A stretch of 64,000 bases of DNA from Frigoriflavimonas asaccharolytica (lineage in GTDB: Bacteria > Bacteroidota > Bacteroidia > Flavobacteriales > Weeksellaceae): positions 1 to 64,000 of the forward strand of contig NZ_JABSNO010000020.1 in assembly GCF_013294015.1 (NCBI RefSeq), written 5' to 3'. Made by a program: the position numbers and the translations under genes. Shown one piece after another: positions 36,371 through 45,405 of this stretch (its first letter is position 1; each line of letters opens with the position of its first letter). The notes under the pieces were generated by a model. That model saw nothing but the letters and a program-made list of their open reading frames with translations. It searched no databases and had not been told where the DNA came from.

Positions 36371-37582
36371 TTAAAAAATATTGTACCCTAAAGCAAATGA
36401 TAAATTTTGATAACCTGTATCTGCATTATTAGGAATAATAATTCTTTTAGGTGAATTATATCTTATTTCTGCACTTATCTTTTTATTGTAATTGTACCCT
36501 ACCCCAATTCCTAAAGTTAATTGTGACAACCCTTCCGAATTTTCAATAATTGTACCATCTTCAGTTTTAAGAGTAAAACTTGATTGCTTATTAAAATTGG
36601 TTACAAAAAAAGTATTTACAAAAAATTTTGATTTATTATCAATGAAAATATAATACCGAAATCCAAATTCTAAATCTAAAGACTTGTAATCAATATTCGC
36701 AATGAGGTTGCCACCATAACTTTTAGGAATTATAAATGTGTTTTCGGCTTTGTAAGTTTGGAAACTTGGCTCAAAAATTAAAGCCAGTTTTTGGTTTGTG
36801 AAACCAGGTAAATATTCTAGCTCTAGACCAAATCCAAAAGAAGATTTGCTATCCATTTCAAAAATTTGACCAGGTACATTTGTGTTAAATTGTAAATTAT
36901 TTAAATTTAATCTTGGACGAATATAAACATTAAATTTCCCGCTAGATTTTTTCACCTCAAGTTTTGTGTAATCAGAATCTACGCAAAGGTTGATGGCGTT
37001 AAAATATTTTCGTAAATCCACTTCGTAATAATCCGGTGTTCTTAGTTTGTCTGAAACGTTATCACAAGTGACTTCTTTTTCTATTTCGTCTATATATTGT
37101 TTGTTGTACGCAATAGAGCCAGTTTTAATTTCATAAGGTTTATAGATCAAAGGTCTTATTTTGCCGTCTCCTTTTCGATAGTAAAAAGTTGTTTGTTTCC
37201 CCACCAAATATTTAAATAAATCGTACTCTCCGTCTACAACAATTCTTAAAAATAAATTTTTAGATTCGAAGTTTGGGTTTTTGTTCGTGTCTAAATTTCT
37301 AATATCACTATCATATTTTTCAAAATCTACTTCTGCACCTACATATTTAGCGACATCGTAAATTTCGAAATAGGAGACAGATTTTGGAGATTTTTTAAGT
37401 AAAACATCACTGTTTTCAAGTTTATATTCAAACTCTTGCGGAGTTTCACTTCTGTCAAAATTTTTAATTACACAATCAATTCTTGTTCCCTCGTTATCAA
37501 TAAAGTAGCCTTTATCAAACGTGAATTGTGCATTGAAAAAAAATGGAAGAATCAGCGTAAAAAATAGTAATTGTTTTTTCAT
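36371..37582 (-). CDS. Secreted two-domain outer-membrane beta-barrel protein, function unknown
   Basis: 403 residues with a signal peptide (cleavage near FFNAQ, residue 19). Residues 20-190 form a soluble domain with repeated charged strands (DKGYFIDNEGTRIDCVIKNF). The rest is a porin-like barrel of amphipathic strands ending LSFALGYNIF. Similar proteins are frequent in Chryseobacterium and sometimes mislabelled. No partner genes are visible; it stands alone. Confidence 0.7.
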   Translation of the reverse strand: MKKQLLFFTLILPFFFNAQFTFDKGYFIDNEGTRIDCVIKNFDRSETPQEFEYKLENSDVLLKKSPKSVSYFEIYDVAKYVGAEVDFEKYDSDIRNLDTNKNPNFESKNLFLRIVVDGEYDLFKYLVGKQTTFYYRKGDGKIRPLIYKPYEIKTGSIAYNKQYIDEIEKEVTCDNVSDKLRTPDYYEVDLRKYFNAINLCVDSDYTKLEVKKSSGKFNVYIRPRLNLNNLQFNTNVPGQIFEMDSKSSFGFGLELEYLPGFTNQKLALIFEPSFQTYKAENTFIIPKSYGGNLIANIDYKSLDLEFGFRYYIFIDNKSKFFVNTFFVTNFNKQSSFTLKTEDGTIIENSEGLSQLTLGIGVGYNYNKKISAEIRYNSPKRIIIPNNADTGYQNLSFALGYNIF

Positions 37583-37680
37583 AGAATATTTGTTTTGGTT
37601 GCTAAGATAATTTAATTTTCTAAATTATATGATAACATTTATTTTCGCTCTGAAAAAAAATCTAGGTCTATTAAAAATCG

Positions 37681-37688
37681 TACTTTTG
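37681..37688 (+). promoter_or_regulatory. Possible -7 box of mnmA
   Basis: TACTTTTG fits TAnnTTTG and lies 41 nt before the mnmA ATG; no clear -33 element is seen. Confidence 0.4.
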
Positions 37689-37729
37689 CACTTGTAAAAC
37701 TTTCCCTTAACGAAAGCGTAACTTAAAAT

Positions 37730-38917
37730 ATGAAAATAGTAGTAGGACTTTCTGGAGGCGTAGATTCCAGTGTTGCAGCGTATCTGTTGCAACAACAAGG
37801 GCATGAAGTGATTGCCCTTTTTATGCGAAATTGGAACGATGCTTCCGTAACTTTGGAAGATGAATGTCCGTGGATAGAAGATAGCAATGATGCGCTTTTG
37901 GTGGCGCAAAAATTGGGAATTCCCTTCCAAGTGATAGATATGAGCGAACTCTACAAAGAAAAAATTGTAGATTATATGTTCGAAGAATATCAGAAAGGAA
38001 GAACTCCAAACCCGGATGTACTTTGCAACCGAGAAGTGAAGTTTGATGTTTTTATGAAAACAGCCTTATCTCTTGGTGCAGAGAAAGTTGCAACGGGACA
38101 TTACGCACAAGTGAATTCTACTTTTGATGAAAATGGTAAAGAGATTTTCCATCTTTTGGCAGGTGCAGATTCTAATAAAGATCAATCTTATTTTTTGTGT
38201 CAGTTGAGCCAAGATCAACTCTCAAAATCTTTGTTTCCAATTGGTCATTTAGACAAACCACAAGTTCGTGAGATTGCACGAGAAATGAAATTGGCAACAG
38301 CAGACAAAAAAGATTCTCAAGGTCTATGTTTCATCGGTAAGGTGAAATTACCCACGTTTTTACAACAACAATTGGAACCGAAAGAAGGCGAAATTGTAGA
38401 GATTTTTAAAGATTTTCCAGAATTTCATCAAGAAGTACCTCAATTTTCTTCAAAATTAGAAGAATTGCAATTCTTATCTAAAAAAATAGTTTACAAAAAA
38501 TCTGACGGAAAAATGATTGGTAAACATCAAGGTGCGCATTATTTCACGATCGGACAAAGCAAAGGTTTGGGAATTGGCGGCCACAAAGAATCTTGTTTCC
38601 TCATTTCTCGCGACATGGAAACCAACACCATTTACGTAGGCGAAGGAAAAAATTTCCCTGGACTTTTCCGTTCTGCTTTAAAAATTGAAAACGAAGAAGT
38701 TCATTGGGTTCGCGAAGATTTACAACTAAAAAATGGGGAATCTATGCAAGTTCTTGCCAGAATAAGATACCGACAAACTTTAGAAAAGGCTAGCATTTTT
38801 CAGTTTGAAGATGGCTTTTATATAGAATTTGAAAATCCACAATCTGCGATTGCAGAAGGACAATTTGCTGCTTGGTATTTGGGTGATGAGTTGATTGGGA
38901 GTGGGGTGATTTCGTAG
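37730..38917 (+). CDS. mnmA: tRNA 2-thiouridylase MnmA
   Basis: 395 residues. The PP-loop GLSGGVDSS is at 6-14, the catalytic cysteines are Cys99 (VLCNREVKF) and Cys200 (SQGLCFIGK), and the C-terminal region has LARIRYRQ. It makes s2U34 in tRNA for Lys, Glu and Gln. The stretch 200-260 has a small insert relative to E. coli (368 residues). It uses sulfur from cysteine desulfurase or rhodanese carriers. Confidence 0.94.
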   Translation: MKIVVGLSGGVDSSVAAYLLQQQGHEVIALFMRNWNDASVTLEDECPWIEDSNDALLVAQKLGIPFQVIDMSELYKEKIVDYMFEEYQKGRTPNPDVLCNREVKFDVFMKTALSLGAEKVATGHYAQVNSTFDENGKEIFHLLAGADSNKDQSYFLCQLSQDQLSKSLFPIGHLDKPQVREIAREMKLATADKKDSQGLCFIGKVKLPTFLQQQLEPKEGEIVEIFKDFPEFHQEVPQFSSKLEELQFLSKKIVYKKSDGKMIGKHQGAHYFTIGQSKGLGIGGHKESCFLISRDMETNTIYVGEGKNFPGLFRSALKIENEEVHWVREDLQLKNGESMQVLARIRYRQTLEKASIFQFEDGFYIEFENPQSAIAEGQFAAWYLGDELIGSGVIS

Positions 38918-39117
38918 AAACTTTCATAAAAAATGAAAACAATGTATTGTCTACTTGGAATATATATGATTCAGTAGCGATTTACAAAACGAAAATTATT
39001 AAACTTAACAAAGACACGCTGATTTCACAGAATTTCTGTGATTCAATAATCTTATATTATTCTAGGAAAGAAAAAGGTTTTTCTAAATAAATTTTGTTTT
39101 ATAAGTAAGTTTACTTC

Positions 39118-39345
39118 ATGAAAAAGTTCCTGCATTTTCCTATTCCAAAACCAAATCCTATTGAAGCCATCAAATTCCGAATGGAGCAGAGAAATATGTC
39201 TGAAAGTAAATTAAGTAAGATTTTGGGAACGCGTTCTCGCAAATCTGAAATCCTATCTGGTAAAAGGAAATTGAGCCTTACAATGATCCGAAATTTGAGA
39301 GAAAAACTGAATATCCCTGCAGAAGTTCTTATTCAATTATATTGA
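39118..39345 (+). pseudogene. HigA-like antitoxin remnant (C-terminal half)
   Basis: 75 residues. From residue 8 the sequence matches the C-terminal part of HigA-type antitoxins: PIPKPNPIEAIKFRMEQ, then SKILGTRSRKSEILSGKR and LNIPAEVLIQLY. Full HigA proteins of this type have some 50-60 further residues at the front; here a stop codon lies four codons before the ATG. No HigB toxin gene is adjacent. The HTH itself is intact, so it may still bind DNA; a small stand-alone regulator is the alternative. Confidence 0.6.
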
Positions 39346-39405
39346 AAATTTAAATTTATTATTTTAAATTTTTCTCATTAAAGATATTTGTATAATAAGG
39401 ATTTC

Positions 39406-40161
39406 CTACACCAACCAATCCTTAAATTCCTTCACGCGATCTCTGCTTACAGAAATTTCTTCCTCTGGTTGAAATTCTAATTCTACCTTGTAAGTTGGCG
39501 ATGTGTGGATGTTTTTAATATAATTTAAACAGATAATAAACTGGCGGTTTACACGGAAAAATTGCTTCTCATCCAAAACCTCTTGCAATTCGTCTAAAGT
39601 GAAATCCGTCGGATAATTTCTTTCTTTGGTTTGTAGATATACAATCTTATTTTCGCTGTAGAAACAAGAAACTTCTTCGGTTTGGATGATTTTTAAATTA
39701 TATCCAATCTTTACTAAAATTCTGGAAAGATTTTGCTTTTCCTCTTTAATTAAAGATTTAATTTCCAGGGTTTTATAAGATGAATCTGAAGGCAAGAAAC
39801 TTTTGTATTTATCAATGGCTTTTTCTAGATCTTCTTCCATTATGGGTTTCAAAAGGTAATCTATAGAATTGAGTTTGAAGGCTTTCAAAGTATATTGATC
39901 AAAAGCTGTGGTGTAAATCATAAAACTTTTGGTGGGTACTTTTTCAAAAATATCAAAGGACAAACCATCGCCCAAAACGATGTCGGAAAATATCAAATCT
40001 GGATGCGCATTTTCTGCAAACCAATCTACACCTTCTTCCACGGAATGTAGTGTTGCAACCAACTGCAAATCAGGAAATAAACTCAATAGTCTTTCTAGCT
40101 TTCTAGCTGCTGGTTTTTCATCCTCAATGATGACGGTTTTTATCTTATTTTCTGTTTGCAA
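39406..40161 (-). CDS. LytTR-family response regulator
   Basis: 251 residues. The receiver domain (1-120) has the acidic pair (IIEDEKPAAR), the phosphoacceptor Asp in DLIFSDIVLGDG and the Lys in LLKPI. The C-terminal LytTR DNA-binding domain has FYSENKIVYLQTKERNYPTDFTLDELQ (split across strands) and RVNRQFIICLNYIKNI. It is the partner of the kinase at 40777-42096, with two 2TM genes between. The likely target is the direct repeat at 43021-43049. Confidence 0.9.
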   Translation of the reverse strand: MQTENKIKTVIIEDEKPAARKLERLLSLFPDLQLVATLHSVEEGVDWFAENAHPDLIFSDIVLGDGLSFDIFEKVPTKSFMIYTTAFDQYTLKAFKLNSIDYLLKPIMEEDLEKAIDKYKSFLPSDSSYKTLEIKSLIKEEKQNLSRILVKIGYNLKIIQTEEVSCFYSENKIVYLQTKERNYPTDFTLDELQEVLDEKQFFRVNRQFIICLNYIKNIHTSPTYKVELEFQPEEEISVSRDRVKEFKDWLV

Positions 40162-40173
40162 TAGATTTAATTT

Positions 40174-40485
40174 TTACAATTTGTAGTTCCTGTTTTTTTC
40201 CATTATTTCTTGTATTTTTCTTTCTTCCCAATTATTTCCTAGAATAAAATTAGGCAGAAAAACACTCAATCCATGAGCTGAAAGTCCGATTCCCCAGAAG
40301 AATAAAGTTACAAAATTTTGCCATTGAAAATAGGTTTCTCCAGGTTTTAAGTCTTGAAAATTAAGATAAACAATCAATAAATTTACACAAACATAAATTA
40401 AAAAATGAATGTAAAATCCTTTGATGCGTTTAACCCTCTTTTTCGCTTCCAAATACTTGATATTGTCTTCATTAAAATTTTCCAT
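40174..40485 (-). CDS. 2TM-domain protein (free)
   Basis: 103 residues with two membrane segments (about 25-46 and 58-78) and the 2TM-domain tail motif WGIGLSAHGLSVF, then NNWEERKIQEIME. The 2TM domain (PF13239 type) is often linked to LytTR or LytS genes in Bacteroidota. Its role there is not established; sensing or kinase coupling are guesses. It overlaps the neighbouring 2TM gene by 14 nt and ends 12 nt before the regulator gene. Confidence 0.8.
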   Translation of the reverse strand: MENFNEDNIKYLEAKKRVKRIKGFYIHFLIYVCVNLLIVYLNFQDLKPGETYFQWQNFVTLFFWGIGLSAHGLSVFLPNFILGNNWEERKIQEIMEKNRNYKL

Positions 40486-40771
40486 AATTAGTTTGTTTTA
40501 GTTCTTTATCCATCATTTTACGTTCCCAATTTCCATTAAAAAAGAATAGTTTTGCACTTTTTATGGCTAAAATGATGCCCCAAATCCAAAATATAACAGA
40601 GATGTTTCTCTTATCCATAAATATGATATCGCCAGATAAATAATACCTTCTCATACTATATGCTGCAAATATGATGATGAATATTGCAAGACTGGTATAG
40701 AATTTTTTCAATTTTTGAACTCTTTCTTTCGCAAAAGAATAATCGATTTCTTGTTTGGTTAGATTTTCCAT
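40472..40771 (-). CDS. 2TM-domain protein (free, diverged)
   Basis: 99 residues with two membrane segments (about 24-43 and 55-77) and a diverged 2TM tail: IWGIILAIKSAKLFF then NGNWERKMMDKEL. The conserved His of the tail is replaced by Lys. It overlaps the second 2TM gene by 14 nt and begins 5 nt after the kinase stop. Confidence 0.78.
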   Translation of the reverse strand: MENLTKQEIDYSFAKERVQKLKKFYTSLAIFIIIFAAYSMRRYYLSGDIIFMDKRNISVIFWIWGIILAIKSAKLFFFNGNWERKMMDKELKQTNYGKF

Positions 40772-40776
40772 ATTTG

Positions 40777-42096
40777 TTATTGTTTTTTATTTAAAATTTT
40801 CTGAATTTGCTTCTCTTCCCAATCTTTTCCTACACCAAATGTTTTCAATGCGTGCATTCCGAGACCAATTCCCCAACCAAACATCGGCCACCAAAACCAT
40901 AGGTAATTAGAAGATGTGAAGAGGTTTATAAAAATTAAAGTCGGTATTACCAGACAATAAGAGGTTAAATTCGAGTAGAAGCCTTTCAATTCTTGTACTC
41001 TTTCTGCTGCGTTTTGGTAAGCGATGGCATCGCTGTTTTTTTGTATTTTCATGTTAGAAATTTTATTTGTTAAGATTGGAATTTTTACTCGGAAAAATTC
41101 GTTAGATTTTTCTATCGAAACATTTAGTTTAGATAATAAGGAATAGCGTTGCACGATGTTTGAAAGCCCAATTCCAGCGCTTTCTTTCATCTGCTCTCTT
41201 TGTTGTAGGTTATTTTCTATCAATAAATATCCGTTTTCTGAATAGATTTTTATGAATAGTGGTTTGCCAGAAGTTGCAAAATTGTGTTTGATGCAATTTT
41301 CTAATAAAAGCTGCAAGGAAAGCGGAACTACAAATTTTTTCAGCATATTTTCCTCTACTTGAAATTCAAAATTTACGCTGTCTTCAAATCTTGTTTTTAA
41401 TAGTTCACAATATGTTTTTGCAAATTCTATTTCTTCTTCTACGGTTATCAATTCTTTGTCTTTTTGTTCCAAAACGTAGCGGTATATTTTGGACATTGAT
41501 GCGGTAAATCTTTGCGCTTGGCTGGGATTTTCATCTATTAAAGAACTTAAAACATTTAAAGAATTAAATAAAAAATGTGGATCTAATTGATTTTTAAGAC
41601 TTTCAAATTGTGCATTAGCAGATTTTGCAATAAATTTTTGCTCTACAATTTCTTTTTTTGAGGCTTTTTTCCATTCATCCATGAAACTTTTTGCATGCAG
41701 AATGGCAGAAATTAAAAGCGCGATGTTAATGATCAACCAATTTATAGTTCCCATCGAACCGGAAAGAAATTGGGCAGGATTTGCTTTTTGCAACCAAATG
41801 AAATTTACGTAGTTGCATCCTAAAACTAAAACGACATTTACTAAAATTGTTGCAATAATTCCCGTGGTAATCCTTGTTTTCGTATCTTCTATCCAAGAAT
41901 ATTTGGTGTTTAGAAAATCATTGAGCAAACCGTTTCCAAAAGTGAAAACTGATGTGTATAAAAATGCTACAAATAAACTTAAAAGCAAATTCTCTATGCT
42001 GCGATCACTTGTAAAAAAGGTGAAAAAGAAAGTTCCGGTTGCAAATGAAATCAAAAGCATTGTAGAGATTCTTATTTTCATTTTTGTTGTTTGCAT
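40777..42096 (-). CDS. LytS-type histidine kinase with C-terminal 2TM domain
   Basis: 439 residues. Four N-terminal membrane segments (about 12-28, 38-58, 78-100, 118-134) precede a LytS/YehU-type kinase with His174 in QLDPHFLFNSL. The ATP-binding part is short (LLLENCIKHNF, then GIGLSNIVQRYSLL). Residues of about 350-439 are a third 2TM domain (FGWGIGLGMHALKTFGVGKD, then WEEKQIQKILNKK). The fusion ties the 2TM family to this signalling system. The start could be Met6; that does not change the reading. Confidence 0.87.
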   Translation of the reverse strand: MQTTKMKIRISTMLLISFATGTFFFTFFTSDRSIENLLLSLFVAFLYTSVFTFGNGLLNDFLNTKYSWIEDTKTRITTGIIATILVNVVLVLGCNYVNFIWLQKANPAQFLSGSMGTINWLIINIALLISAILHAKSFMDEWKKASKKEIVEQKFIAKSANAQFESLKNQLDPHFLFNSLNVLSSLIDENPSQAQRFTASMSKIYRYVLEQKDKELITVEEEIEFAKTYCELLKTRFEDSVNFEFQVEENMLKKFVVPLSLQLLLENCIKHNFATSGKPLFIKIYSENGYLLIENNLQQREQMKESAGIGLSNIVQRYSLLSKLNVSIEKSNEFFRVKIPILTNKISNMKIQKNSDAIAYQNAAERVQELKGFYSNLTSYCLVIPTLIFINLFTSSNYLWFWWPMFGWGIGLGMHALKTFGVGKDWEEKQIQKILNKKQ

Positions 42097-42159
42097 TCTT
42101 TTTTATTTTTAATGATTTGAATATTTATCGCAGCAATAGATTGTATGCAGCAATAACTT

Positions 42160-42948
42160 TTATTTTTTTATCAATTCTGCTATCGCTTTCAGCACTGCGT
42201 CTTTATCTTTTGTAAATGCTTCTAGATGATCTCCATCGTATTTCAAAAATGTTTTTGGATTTTGTGCATTGTCAAAAACTACTTTTCCTTGCGATATCGG
42301 TATCGTTTTATCTCCATCACTATGGATGAATAGTTTTGGAATCGTCACAGTTTTAATATCTTCTTTTGCAGCATAGGGAAATGCAATCGCGTTGATGTAG
42401 CTTTCATACTGCGGAGCAAAAATAATAGCAACATCATTGAAAGACGAGATGCAACCATCTAAAACTAATGCTGTAATTTTCATCGAGTTGTTTTTTGCTA
42501 AATGCGTTGCAACTTCGCTTCCCATTGATGCGCCATATAAAATTACTGGCTTATTTTTAACTTCTTCTAGGTTTAGAGAATAATCTAAAAATTTCTGACC
42601 ATCTTTTGCAATATTTTGATGTGTAGGAATTCCTGTAGATTTTCCATATCCGCGAAAATCAACCATTAATACTTGATATCCTGCTTCAACCAAAGGTTTC
42701 GTCATAAACATGTAGCTAGAAACATTTCCGCCAGAACCGTGGAAAAATAGGATTGTCGCTTTTGCTGTAGTTTTTGGTTTGATGAAAATTCCCGTGATGG
42801 TTTCTGTATCTACAGGAATTTTGAAATCTGTATAATTCAAGCCTTCAATGATTTTCAATTCTGTGCTTGGTTGATAAAATTTATCGTCCATTTGTGCAAA
42901 ACAAATTTGAGATAAAAAAAGTAGGATAATTGCGATAGTAGTTTTCAT
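42160..42948 (-). CDS. Secreted alpha/beta hydrolase
   Basis: 262 residues from the ATG at 42948, which places a signal peptide at the N-terminus (cleavage near CFAQ, residue 18); the frame is open 16 codons further up but that part has no family match. The nucleophile is in GASMGS, the oxyanion stretch is FFHGSGGNVSSY, and the late Asp and His are in FIHSDGDKTIP and DGDHLEAF. It resembles BEM46-type serine hydrolases; the substrate is unknown. It leads the hydrolase-kinase-2TM-2TM-regulator run with a 63-nt gap to the kinase. Confidence 0.85.
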   Translation of the reverse strand: MKTTIAIILLFLSQICFAQMDDKFYQPSTELKIIEGLNYTDFKIPVDTETITGIFIKPKTTAKATILFFHGSGGNVSSYMFMTKPLVEAGYQVLMVDFRGYGKSTGIPTHQNIAKDGQKFLDYSLNLEEVKNKPVILYGASMGSEVATHLAKNNSMKITALVLDGCISSFNDVAIIFAPQYESYINAIAFPYAAKEDIKTVTIPKLFIHSDGDKTIPISQGKVVFDNAQNPKTFLKYDGDHLEAFTKDKDAVLKAIAELIKK

Positions 42949-42978
42949 GATATTTAATTTTTGGTTTTTATTATGCTG

Positions 42979-42986
42979 TAAAGATA
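42979..42986 (-). promoter_or_regulatory. Possible -7 box of the hydrolase/LytTR run
   Basis: TATCTTTA on the minus strand deviates from TAnnTTTG at the last base and has no good -33 partner. That fits an activator-dependent promoter, as the operator ends 34 nt upstream. Confidence 0.4.
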
Positions 42987-43020
42987 TATGCACCAATCAT
43001 CAATTAAAAATTTATCAAAC

Positions 43021-43049
43021 TGAACGGTCAATTTTCAATACTGAATCGT
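43021..43049 (-). promoter_or_regulatory. LytTR-type direct-repeat operator
   Basis: On the minus strand ACGATTCA (43042-43049) and ACCGTTCA (43021-43028) are separated by exactly 13 nt, a 21-bp period on one DNA face. The LytTR regulator BtsR (YehT) of E. coli binds ACCRCTYA-N13-ACCRCTYA, so spacing and sequence agree closely. It lies just upstream of the hydrolase gene that heads the LytS/LytTR run, at an activator-like distance. Confidence 0.7.
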
Positions 43050-43168
43050 CAAAAAATGTAAAATCAAAAAATTATACGTTTTAAAACTATAAAATTACAC
43101 GGAAAATAATGAAAACTAATTTACTGCATTACAAAATAAGCATGTGCAATATCAAATATTCCAGCTAG

Positions 43169-44188
43169 TTAAAACTTATGAAAATGCCCTGGAAATGCAT
43201 CTTCAGGTTTTTTTCTCAATACATTCAGCACGAACCAAGATTTTAGAAATCCATATCCATAGGCAAATAATTGAATGAAAGAAGCGATGATTGCCATAGA
43301 AGCAATACTCAGATTTTTTGTTTTAAATAATGCGTGGAAAAAAATTAAGAATGTGTATAAGCCATACATTATCAACAACATACTTTGTTTGAACCAAAAA
43401 TATTCTACAATTCCCATGATGTATCCTAGAAGGAATATAGAAGGAAATGCGAAAGAAATTTTCACGTAATTGGGATGTCTTTGGTTCAGAATTGGTCTTG
43501 CAACTCCAAATTCGTAAACTTGTTTGGAAAATTTACCAAAATCTGTTCTTCGTTTGTGATAGACACCAATATCATCAAAAAATGCGGTAGAAAATCCGGC
43601 TTCCCAAAGCGACATAGAGAGATCTGGATCTTCGCCAATGCGCATTTCTGAAAAACCACCTACTTGATCAAAGGCAGACTTTTTCACTCCCATATTGAAA
43701 CTTCTTGGCTGAAATTTGGACATAGATTTTTTGTTTCCACGAATTCCACCCGTCGTTAAAAGGGACGTCATTGCATAAGAAATTGCTTTTTGCATGAGAT
43801 TGAAACCTTTGCTGGCTTTATCTGCGCCACCAAAAGCATCGCAATTATTTTTGTTTAAATTATTTTTGATGCTGGAGATATAATCTTTCTCCACAATCAC
43901 GTCTGAATCTACAAAAACGAGCCAGTTTTCTTTATCGGTATTTGTTGAAACTTTGCCCGCTCCAAAATTTCTAGAAAGTCCAGGACCAGAATTTGTTTTG
44001 CGAAAGAATTTTATATTGAGTTGATCTTCAAAAAGTTCAATCGTTGGAAGCAGAGCGATTTTCGATCCGTCGTCTACAACGATAACTTCAAAATCTTTAT
44101 CCGTTTGAAAAGCTAGTGAACTCAACAACTCAAAAAGTTCGTCTTTTCGGTTGTATATGGCGATTATTATTGAGATTTGGTTTTTCAA
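43169..44188 (-). CDS. Family 2 glycosyltransferase, membrane-anchored
   Basis: 339 residues. The GT-A domain has the start ISIIIAIYNRKDELF, VVDDGS, LVFVDSDVIVEKDY (DxD), and the acceptor motif GEDPDLSMSLWEAG. Three C-terminal membrane segments follow (about 235-255, 265-285, 292-315). It likely transfers sugars for cell-surface polysaccharide. A decayed copy of its 5' end lies 1 kb away at 45186-45268. Confidence 0.88.
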   Translation of the reverse strand: MKNQISIIIAIYNRKDELFELLSSLAFQTDKDFEVIVVDDGSKIALLPTIELFEDQLNIKFFRKTNSGPGLSRNFGAGKVSTNTDKENWLVFVDSDVIVEKDYISSIKNNLNKNNCDAFGGADKASKGFNLMQKAISYAMTSLLTTGGIRGNKKSMSKFQPRSFNMGVKKSAFDQVGGFSEMRIGEDPDLSMSLWEAGFSTAFFDDIGVYHKRRTDFGKFSKQVYEFGVARPILNQRHPNYVKISFAFPSIFLLGYIMGIVEYFWFKQSMLLIMYGLYTFLIFFHALFKTKNLSIASMAIIASFIQLFAYGYGFLKSWFVLNVLRKKPEDAFPGHFHKF

Positions 44189-44224
44189 TTCTGAAAATTT
44201 TAATAAATTATTTTGGAAGAGATT

Positions 44225-45145
44225 TTAAAAAATAGATTCGCCTGTTTGTGTGGTAAATTCTTCTAAAAACTTCATCCCTCGAAAAGAATTTCCTTTTAGA
44301 TTTAATTTTGGACTCCAAACAGTGATGCAGTAATGATAAGGAAATAAGGCAACAATTCCACCACCGACACCACTTTTTCCTGGTAGGCCAACACGAAAAG
44401 AGAACTCACCAGATTCATCATAAAAGCCACAGGTGAGCATGATGGCATTAATTCTTTTTGTTTTGCTAGAAGATAGAATCGTTTCGTTATTTTTCGGGTT
44501 TTTTCCACCATTCGCAAGGAATAGACAAGATTTAGACAAATTTTCGCAAGTCATTTCTATAGAACAAATATGGTAGTATAAGTCCAAAACATCTTCGGGT
44601 TTATTTTTAATATTACCAAAAGATTTCATGTAATTACACATTGCAGCGTTTCGAAATCCGTTTTTTTCCTCGCTACTAGCAACTTTTGTATTAAAATTGA
44701 TGTTTTCGTGTTGCGAAATTTCTCTAATAAAATTCAGCATTTCATTTTTCGGATTCTCAAAAATTTCTAGCATAATGTCACATATTACTAGCGCTCCAGC
44801 ATTGATAAAGGGATTTCTTGGAATTCCATTATCTGCCTCTAGTTGTACCAAAGAATTAAATGCATTTCCAGAAGGTTCTACATCAACTCTCTTCCACAAT
44901 TTCTCGCCAAGATTTTTGTACACCAATATTAAAGAAAAAACTTTTGAAATACTTTGGATAGAAAATTTCTCTTGAAAATCACCTTTGCCAAAACTATTGT
45001 TATTTAAATCCAAAAAAGCTACGCCAAATTTATGATCAGAAATATTTGCTAATTCAGAAATATAATTGGGGATTTCGCCAAGATTTTCACCACTTACAAT
45101 TTCGCTGTATATACTTGATATGATTTGCTGATAGTTGTTTTTCAT
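44225..45145 (-). CDS. glsA: Glutaminase
   Basis: 306 residues from the ATG at 45145; a TTG five codons earlier is a weaker start. This is the serine-dependent beta-lactamase-fold glutaminase: SIQSISK carries the Ser-x-x-Lys pair, then EPSGNAFNS, GIPRNPFINAGALV, and GLPGKSGVGGGIVA. It turns glutamine into glutamate and ammonia. It is bracketed by the intact glycosyltransferase and its remnant. Confidence 0.93.
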   Translation of the reverse strand: MKNNYQQIISSIYSEIVSGENLGEIPNYISELANISDHKFGVAFLDLNNNSFGKGDFQEKFSIQSISKVFSLILVYKNLGEKLWKRVDVEPSGNAFNSLVQLEADNGIPRNPFINAGALVICDIMLEIFENPKNEMLNFIREISQHENINFNTKVASSEEKNGFRNAAMCNYMKSFGNIKNKPEDVLDLYYHICSIEMTCENLSKSCLFLANGGKNPKNNETILSSSKTKRINAIMLTCGFYDESGEFSFRVGLPGKSGVGGGIVALFPYHYCITVWSPKLNLKGNSFRGMKFLEEFTTQTGESIF

Positions 45146-45185
45146 AAAAAATTTACCCAATAATTAATTCAAAATATTTGTCGAT

Positions 45186-45268
45186 TTATAGTGTAAGCCC
45201 ACTCAGCAAATCAAATAGTTCGTCTTTTCGGTTGGAGATGGCTAAGATTATGGAGATGGAATTTTGCA
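45186..45268 (-). pseudogene. Remnant of a second glycosyltransferase 5' end
   Basis: The minus strand encodes LQNSISIILAISNRKDELF followed by DLLSGL and a stop, matching the first 25 residues of the intact glycosyltransferase at 43169-44188 at about 17 positions. The DNA block AGTTCGTCTTTTCGGTTG is identical in both. The first codon is TTG (or lost) and nothing of the rest remains, so it is a deletion scar of a duplicated gene. Confidence 0.75.
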
Positions 45269-45323
45269 AGGATAATTTTATTTTAAATATTAAATCAATG
45301 TAAAAAATTATTGGTGAAATTTA

Positions 45324-45351
45324 ACACAAGGATACAAAGATTTCACAAAGG
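45324..45351 (+). repeat. Inverted repeat, left copy, flanking GxxExxY gene
   Basis: ACACAAGGATACAAAGATTT then CACAAAGG. It matches the reverse complement of 45838-45866 at 23 of 28 positions with a one-base gap. Confidence 0.55.
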
Positions 45352-45405
45352 TTTGTATTTAAATACTTTTTATGACACAATGCTTAAAAGTAAATAACCT
45401 ATTCA

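Noticed and set aside
43109-43168. 18-codon frame between the LytTR operator and the glycosyltransferase stop
   Set aside because: Too short and without recognisable features; no conservation can be judged.
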